A program made the translations under genes and the position numbers. Of a stretch of 11,218 nucleotides of DNA, positions 6,471 to 11,218 are shown one piece after another (within the stretch, counting starts at the first letter, position 1; each line of letters starts with the position of its first letter). Source of the stretch: Cyclobacteriaceae bacterium (lineage in GTDB: Bacteria > Bacteroidota > Bacteroidia > Cytophagales > Cyclobacteriaceae); the NCBI GenBank assembly GCA_015492915.1, contig WGED01000355.1, positions 1-11,218 on the forward strand, written 5' to 3'. A model generated the notes under the pieces. It was given only the letters and a program-made list of their open reading frames with translations, had not been told where the DNA came from and did no database searches.

Positions 6471-9400
6471 TTATTTAATGATCAACTTCCGTTTAAAAGA
6501 CTTGCCTTCTTTATCCATATTCAGGACATATAAACCGGGTTTAAGCGTGGAAATGTTTATCTGCTGCCGGTGTTCTCCCGCTGTCTGACTACCAAACGCC
6601 AATTTTTCCACCAACTGTCCCTGCATGTTGACGATACGTATCTGTACGGGAGAGTTGTCGGTAAGATGATAATTTATATTGAGCATTTCATAGGCCGGAT
6701 TGGGGAACAGCACCAGATCATTTTTATCATCTTCCTCAATACCCGTAATTACATTCTGGATACTCAAATCATCAATTGACCATCCCCATCCTGTCGTCAG
6801 GGGGTCGGAAAACAATTTAAAGCGGATAAAGATTGTATCGTTCGCATTGAAATAGCGCAACAGATCAAACTTCTCCTTAACAAACATGGATTGATCACCA
6901 TCCTGTTCATTGTTATAAGCATTTAGCCAGGCAGGATCTTTATTGGCGTCATATCCCCTGACCAATGGTTGCCAGTGCAGCCCGTCATCAGACGCTTCCA
7001 CTACAACATAATCATAAAAACTTTCCTGAGGATAAATAGCACCTGTCTCGCCTGTTTCAACAATGGCTATATCTTTATACTCTATATAGGCATTTTTATC
7101 AGCTACGATTATAGGCGTCCTTAATTGGTAAAATATTGCCAAAGTATCTCCTGGATTACCTGAGCCCTCAGGATAGGGATGCTCAGTATGAATGGCAGAG
7201 TTATCAAAACCATTTACTGTCGCAATAGTAAAACCGTTGCCGACGAAATCATCCGAACCATTATTAAAATCTTCAACATACACGGTGGTGGGTGCATTTA
7301 CATTAAAGATCCTTTCGAATGTCGGGGTGGCACTATATGCTTTGCCGTTCCTGTATGAGACAAAAGAGATTCCCAATGAATCACCAACAGTAGCACCTGA
7401 TATTGTAATCAGGCCTTTGCCAACCTGAGTGTTCATGTATTTTCCTATTTCAGTTCCATTGATATAAATGAATGAAGAATCATAGGGTGAATTAAAAGCT
7501 ACCTCAACGCCCAGATTCCCGTCCAGCATTGTACCCGTCGCCAATATTTCAGGTACTACAACTATTTCAGGAGTCGCCGGAAGTGTGGCCGTAAATATGC
7601 CCCTTCCATGTGTAGCTATAACCACCTGGTCGTCCATAACATTCATGTCCCATACTGCAGCAGCGCCAAGATCACTGTTTAAAAATGTCCAGCTTTGCCC
7701 GTTGTCAATCGATTCAAAAATGCCAATTTCTGTCCCTGCCCATAGAATATCCGAATTATCCGGTCTAACCAGTAAACAATAAACGGCCACGTCAGGGAAA
7801 CCATTACTGCTCGTGGAATTACTATTAAACCCACTGATATCCTCCCAGGTCTGACCAAGATCGGTTGTCCGGAGGATCTTTGGCCCTCCGGCAAATGAAA
7901 ACAAAACATAGGCTGTTGAATCCTGATATGGGTGAGTAGCTAATCCGGACAAAACGCCTAATTCAGCTCCCTGATACATATTGGTAGGAGAAAACGTAAC
8001 GCCTCCATCAACTGATACATGTACTTTCATATCATTCGAAATCCCACTTCCTGCCCATATAATATCAGGATTAGCCTGGCTCACTTTAATATCAATAAAG
8101 TTGGTGAAACCCCACTGATCTGTTATTTCTGTCAGCGACCATCTTTTCCCGAAATCATTAGAGCGGTAAACACCCAGCGAGGAAACTGTATATATGGCAT
8201 CCGGCCTGGAATTTGAATTGGCAAGCTTGCTGAAAAACGGTTTAAATCCATTAATGCCGCTACTGGAGGGCACCCAGGTTCTGCCTTCATCTTCTGTCCT
8301 GTAAAAAGTATTGTTATAAATACTAATCATCATTTTTTTCGGGTTGGTATAATGCCACAGAACATCAAACCCATCACCCCCCCACACAGCTTCATAATTG
8401 GTAGTTGAAGATGCCACCTCACCTTTAGGTGTCTTCCATGTTCCATTATCCTGTAGTCCGCCCAGGTATTCATCAAAACCGGGTTTCTTGGCCACGCTAT
8501 AAAACTGACCTGTGTTGTATGTGGACCCGGCATAAGTCCAGTCACCGTCATTTACGCCAGGGCTCGTGCTGGCATTGGAAATATACACCCCTCCATCATT
8601 AGCATTCAATATCCTGAACCTTCGGGAAATTTCACCTAATGGTATTGCCACGAGGTTATGATGATCAGGGTGAAATCCAAAAGTAGTAAAGGTATTGTCC
8701 GCATACGCGGGATTCTGATTTTCAACATAATCCTCATAGGCATCTGCTACCGGTGTCAGGTCACCAAAACGTTTAACAACTTGCAAATTCTCATAATCTA
8801 TGCTAATCGTATCAACAGCAAGATTAACCGGATCCCAGCTTAACCCTTCACGAAGTACAGGCCAGAAAAAATACATCTTTCTGTGCCTGATGCCCCCGTC
8901 CGTAGCGATATTGACATTGGGTGTATTTGCATAAGTTACATTATGAACATAGATGTATTCCCTGCTATGATTTGCTTCATCACCATCTTCAGTATATTGG
9001 TATATCAGATTAAATTTACCGTCTTCCTGCTGGTCTCTGAATGATACCATTAGCTGTTTGTTATTGGTTATATCCCAGACTTCAAACGGTACTTCCACAT
9101 AATCCTGATAAATGTAAGTACTGTCAGGAACCCCGGCACCCTGTTTATTTACAGTAAACCGGTGTGCCATTTGCTTTAGTCCCGGGCCCGTCCTCACTTC
9201 CACATCAACAAATTCATCTAATGTGAGGTCTTCGCCTGTTGCCAATTGCCCGTTAAAAAAATCAGCACCGAAATTCACAAAATCCCATATTGAAAAATCT
9301 CCCTGAGCTACCTTAACATCTATTACGGGTATCTGTCCAGTTTCTGTCCCAACCTTCATGGTCGTTTTCCATATGCTCACGCCACCATAATACACCTCAT

Positions 9401-10598
9401 CCTCATTGTACGGATTTACCAATATCGTATTGTCATAGTCACCCTGTCCACGGAAGAAATCCACTGCTTTACTATCATATTTCTGTTCAATATATGACCA
9501 TTCAGCACCGGCATTATACGAAACATATAAATCCGATCCTGTGCCCGAAATGGCGCCCTGGGCAGCTGCATATATTCTGCTTGTATCAGTAGGTGCAATG
9601 GCCAGTTCTATTCTGCCTTCCACTTTATTAAATCCAAGGCTTGAATCAAACCAGGTGAATCCGCCGTCAGTTGATTTCAATACCCCTTTCCCCCAACTGG
9701 TTGCATATATTGTATTAAAATTCATAGGATTGGCAATAATCTGATAAATCCATGCGTCGCCCTGGTGAACTCTTTGCCAGGTTTGCCCGCCATCATCAGA
9801 ACGATAAATTTCTGATCGGAATACACTCTCCCAACCACCCTGGGACGTACATAAGAGCACAACATCGGGATTGTTGGGATCAACTATAATGCGGTTGATG
9901 AATGTGAATTCACGCTTGCCGGCAGTTGATGCCAATTGAGACCAGGTCTCGCCGCCATCAGTTGACTTGAATACTCCGTCGCCAATAATACCAACACCGG
10001 CACCGTTTGCCTCTCCTGTTGATGCATAAATGACATTTGGATTGGATTTACAGGCATCAAGCCAGGAAATAGCGAGCGAAGGCATATTTGGCGTCTTATG
10101 TACCCACACTTGTCCTCCATCCGTCGTTTTCCAGATACCCCCGCCTACGGCACCTGCAAGCCATATCTTCTGCGGATCTTGCGGCATAGTCAAAATTGCG
10201 CGTGTTCTGCCCGGTACATTGGCAGGGCCGCGTTCTATAAATGGCAATCCGGTAGTACGTAATGATTGTTTTGACTTATACCTGTTGCTGGCAAATGCCT
10301 TTTGGAGTTCATTTACTTTATAATCCTGAGTATAACCCGGAGCTGTCTCAGATTTTCGTGTTCTGATACCCCAGTGATAATTGAAATATTCATTAGGATT
10401 ATCAAACTTAAATTTATCTGCAGGTATGTTTTTTTGTTTTTTCTCAAAATGCATCCTTCTCAGCATCTCAGCAGAAATACCAACAGGCTGCTTTTCGATG
10501 TTCTGAGATAAATTCTTAGTAGTTAAAACATTGCTTAAACTGAAGTAAAAAACAATGGTCAGTGCTATCGCTCCTGCCAAAATTATCCATTTTTTCAT
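6471..10598 (-). CDS. Secreted Asp-box (sortilin/BNR-like) beta-propeller protein with T9SS sorting domain
   Basis: This is a 1375-residue exported protein. The N-terminal helix (residues 2-22, after MKKW) is a signal peptide or anchor. From about 120 to 1010 it is a beta-propeller region with ten Asp-box motifs of the S-x-D-x-G-x-x-W type, for example TTDGGQVW (158-165), STDGGETW (212-219), SDDGGQTW (267-274), STDGGFTW (309-316), TTDLGQTW (911-918) and SIDNGQSW (963-970). It closes with ATHGRGIFTATLP. Such repeats occur in sialidases, sortilin (VPS10) and xyloglucanases. No sialidase FRIP motif or clear catalytic set was recognised, so enzymatic activity is unknown. Residues about 410-640 have no Asp-boxes and look like an inserted module. 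Residues about 1011-1100 look Ig-like, and 1105-1285 form a jelly-roll-like domain (VYVEDFNNGSDDF ... GWSIDDLSI). Residues 1295-1375 are a T9SS type A sorting domain (LFPNPAYEMLNI ... LKPGLYVLNM ... KRKLIIK), so export to the surface or medium via type IX secretion is expected. It follows the lipoprotein gene by 3 nt. Confidence 0.92.
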   Translation of the reverse strand: MKKWIILAGAIALTIVFYFSLSNVLTTKNLSQNIEKQPVGISAEMLRRMHFEKKQKNIPADKFKFDNPNEYFNYHWGIRTRKSETAPGYTQDYKVNELQKAFASNRYKSKQSLRTTGLPFIERGPANVPGRTRAILTMPQDPQKIWLAGAVGGGIWKTTDGGQVWVHKTPNMPSLAISWLDACKSNPNVIYASTGEANGAGVGIIGDGVFKSTDGGETWSQLASTAGKREFTFINRIIVDPNNPDVVLLCTSQGGWESVFRSEIYRSDDGGQTWQRVHQGDAWIYQIIANPMNFNTIYATSWGKGVLKSTDGGFTWFDSSLGFNKVEGRIELAIAPTDTSRIYAAAQGAISGTGSDLYVSYNAGAEWSYIEQKYDSKAVDFFRGQGDYDNTILVNPYNEDEVYYGGVSIWKTTMKVGTETGQIPVIDVKVAQGDFSIWDFVNFGADFFNGQLATGEDLTLDEFVDVEVRTGPGLKQMAHRFTVNKQGAGVPDSTYIYQDYVEVPFEVWDITNNKQLMVSFRDQQEDGKFNLIYQYTEDGDEANHSREYIYVHNVTYANTPNVNIATDGGIRHRKMYFFWPVLREGLSWDPVNLAVDTISIDYENLQVVKRFGDLTPVADAYEDYVENQNPAYADNTFTTFGFHPDHHNLVAIPLGEISRRFRILNANDGGVYISNASTSPGVNDGDWTYAGSTYNTGQFYSVAKKPGFDEYLGGLQDNGTWKTPKGEVASSTTNYEAVWGGDGFDVLWHYTNPKKMMISIYNNTFYRTEDEGRTWVPSSSGINGFKPFFSKLANSNSRPDAIYTVSSLGVYRSNDFGKRWSLTEITDQWGFTNFIDIKVSQANPDIIWAGSGISNDMKVHVSVDGGVTFSPTNMYQGAELGVLSGLATHPYQDSTAYVLFSFAGGPKILRTTDLGQTWEDISGFNSNSTSSNGFPDVAVYCLLVRPDNSDILWAGTEIGIFESIDNGQSWTFLNSDLGAAAVWDMNVMDDQVVIATHGRGIFTATLPATPEIVVVPEILATGTMLDGNLGVEVAFNSPYDSSFIYINGTEIGKYMNTQVGKGLITISGATVGDSLGISFVSYRNGKAYSATPTFERIFNVNAPTTVYVEDFNNGSDDFVGNGFTIATVNGFDNSAIHTEHPYPEGSGNPGDTLAIFYQLRTPIIVADKNAYIEYKDIAIVETGETGAIYPQESFYDYVVVEASDDGLHWQPLVRGYDANKDPAWLNAYNNEQDGDQSMFVKEKFDLLRYFNANDTIFIRFKLFSDPLTTGWGWSIDDLSIQNVITGIEEDDKNDLVLFPNPAYEMLNINYHLTDNSPVQIRIVNMQGQLVEKLAFGSQTAGEHRQQINISTLKPGLYVLNMDKEGKSFKRKLIIK
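7689..8297 (-). repeat. Second Asp-box cluster (five propeller repeats)
   Basis: These bases encode residues 768-970 of the propeller protein, with boxes TEDEGRTW (768), SNDFGKRW (813), SVDGGVTF (862), TTDLGQTW (911) and SIDNGQSW (963), spaced 45-52 residues. All keep the Asp and the Gly. Just before this cluster is GGLQDNGTWKT (713-723), a motif often seen in large Bacteroidota propeller proteins of this kind. Confidence 0.85.
8679..9377 (-). other. Inserted module between the two Asp-box clusters
   Basis: Residues about 408-640 break the repeat pattern. They follow EVYYGGVSIWKTT, which looks like the start of another blade, and end near FTTFGFHPDHHNLVAIP, where propeller sequence resumes. 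The module holds VPFEVWDITNNKQLMVSFRD (503-522), which looks like a beta-sandwich core, and IATDGGIRHRKMYFFW. I do not recognise a named domain. Boundaries are estimated from where Asp-boxes stop and start. Confidence 0.55.
9498..10127 (-). repeat. First Asp-box cluster (five propeller repeats)
   Basis: These bases encode residues 158-367 of the propeller protein, with Asp-boxes at 158, 212, 267, 309 and 360, spaced 42-55 residues. The fifth (SYNAGAEW) has lost the Asp of the box. DNA similarity is visible too: CCGCC[AG]TCAGTTGA recurs at 9661-9674 and 9951-9964 on the plus strand, reflecting the repeated Ser-Thr-Asp-Gly-Gly codons. Confidence 0.85.
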
Positions 10599-10601
10599 AG
10601 T

Positions 10602-11018
10602 TCAGAGTTTTTCTTTTTGATCAATTTGGGTGATGTGGCCGTCTTCAACATTCACGACATAAATCCTGTCATTTTGATTTTTTTGATCTAAAATGCCAAT
10701 TTTCTCATGAATCAACAACTTTTTGTCCGATTTCCATTCGACTTTTCCCTGTATCACAGTGCCCCGATACATTAATTTTCCGGTTTTGGTATTTATTACA
10801 ATATATTTTACAGATGAAAAATTCCTGCTCTGTTCTCCTTTCTTTTCCTGAAGACAGAGTATATAAGTATTATCCGGACTGCACTTCTGAAGATATTCCC
10901 CGCCCAGTTCCGATTGACATATCATCTCAATATCTCTCGATAGATTTTTTCCGCTTGAACAACTCAGGACAAAAACCAAAAATAAATACCATTTATATGA
11001 GTTAATTTCGGTTTTCAT
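10602..11018 (-). CDS. Small predicted lipoprotein of unknown function
   Basis: This is a 138-residue protein from ATG at 11018. A TTG at 11033 would add only MVTSN and weaken the signal peptide. The N-terminus MKTEINSYKWYLFLVFVLSC ends in a lipobox-like VLSC with Cys20 followed by SSGKN, so a lipid-anchored protein is predicted. The mature part has alternating strands: SPDNTYILCLQEKK, SSVKYIVINTKTGKLMYRG, KVEWKSDKKLLIHEK and RIYVVNVEDGHITQID. The SPD-x-x-Y and N-x-x-TGK pattern looks like blades of TolB/WD40-like propellers, but the protein is too short for a whole propeller. I do not recognise a family. The gene ends 3 nt before the propeller-protein ATG (TGA, ACT, ATG), so the two are almost certainly cotranscribed and perhaps work together. 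It begins 51 nt after the hairpin of the SusD-side terminator, with no clear promoter in between. Confidence 0.8.
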   Translation of the reverse strand: MKTEINSYKWYLFLVFVLSCSSGKNLSRDIEMICQSELGGEYLQKCSPDNTYILCLQEKKGEQSRNFSSVKYIVINTKTGKLMYRGTVIQGKVEWKSDKKLLIHEKIGILDQKNQNDRIYVVNVEDGHITQIDQKEKL

Positions 11019-11063
11019 ATTGCTTGTAACCAACTTTTCCGCTTACTGTCCTAATTAGCATAT

Positions 11064-11093
11064 AAAAAAGGGTTGCCCCCAAAAAGGCAACCC
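11064..11093 (-). terminator. Intrinsic terminator after the SusD-like gene
   Basis: GGGTTGCC (11070-11077) and GGCAACCC (11086-11093) form a perfect 8-bp GC-rich stem with an 8-nt loop. On the minus strand it is followed directly by six T (complement of 11064-11069). It lies 24 nt after the SusD-like stop codon, the classic position for a rho-independent terminator, and separates that operon from the lipoprotein/propeller pair. Confidence 0.9.
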
Positions 11094-11117
11094 CATGATT
11101 TTTCAATTATTAATGAT

Positions 11118-11218
11118 TTACTGATCCCACCAAACAGGTTGCCAGATCGTAGTTTGTGGTGTATTGGGATTATACAACCGCTCATCTGTAGGATATAAGT
11201 AGCGTGATGGAATATTGC
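11118..11218 (-). CDS. SusD/RagB-family outer-membrane protein, C-terminal end (partial)
   Basis: Only the last 32 residues are in the window: NIPSRYLYPTDERLYNPNTP followed by QTTIWQPVWWDQ and TAA at 11118-11120. The pattern IPSRYLYPTDE-x-x-YNPN is the characteristic end of SusD/RagB proteins, surface lipoproteins that bind glycans or other nutrients and cap a SusC TonB-dependent channel. The start of the gene, and a susC gene expected before it, would lie beyond the right edge on the minus strand. The substrate cannot be told from this fragment. The terminator at 11064-11093 ends this transcript. Confidence 0.85.
   Translation of the reverse strand, partial: NIPSRYLYPTDERLYNPNTPQTTIWQPVWWDQ

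Noticed and set aside
6471..10598. Calling the giant protein a sialidase or glycoside hydrolase
   Set aside because: Asp-boxes alone do not show catalysis; no FRIP motif or catalytic residue set was seen, so the activity is left open.
11019..11061. Promoter for the lipoprotein/propeller pair
   Set aside because: The minus strand has TAATTAGG, which only partly matches TAnnTTTG, and no TTG at proper spacing; a promoter must exist or read-through occurs, but I cannot point to it.

Overview
The window looks like chromosomal DNA from a member of the Bacteroidota. Four things point there: a protein ending in a type IX secretion (T9SS) type A sorting domain, the C-terminal end of a SusD/RagB-type protein, a perfect TAnnTTTG promoter -7 element, and A-rich start regions without Shine-Dalgarno sequences. 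A more precise placement (for example Cytophagales-like) cannot be supported from the sequence alone.

Left part (1-4329, plus strand) is the conserved translation/transcription cluster rimP-nusA-infB. RimP (ribosome maturation) is cut by the window edge. NusA (transcription elongation/termination) and IF2 (initiation GTPase) are complete and show all the expected motifs. A 29-nt inverted repeat spans the nusA stop codon.

Middle part (4330-6380, plus strand) starts with a candidate promoter. It is followed by a 62-residue exported protein with a Pro/Gly-rich stretch and a C-terminal PITES-helix-lysine tail that resembles sorting signals. A UbiA-like nine-helix membrane protein overlaps it, and a PLP enzyme of the serine racemase / threonine dehydratase family follows 6 nt later. 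The three genes are packed like an operon. They are separated from infB by only 55 nt without a clear terminator, so read-through from infB is possible.

Right part (6381-11218, minus strand) converges on the middle part at a bidirectional terminator. Reading on the minus strand, the order is: C-terminus of a SusD-like protein (partial), a strong intrinsic terminator, a small lipoprotein gene, and, 3 nt later, a 1375-residue secreted Asp-box beta-propeller protein. That protein has a large inserted module and a T9SS tail. The lipoprotein and the propeller protein form a two-gene unit whose products should sit in or outside the outer membrane.

No RNA genes, insertion sequences, CRISPR arrays or phage genes were seen. 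Most of the window is ordinary chromosomal content. The parts most worth a second look are the PITES-tailed small protein with its overlapping membrane gene, the serine-racemase-like active site, and the inserted module in the giant propeller protein.
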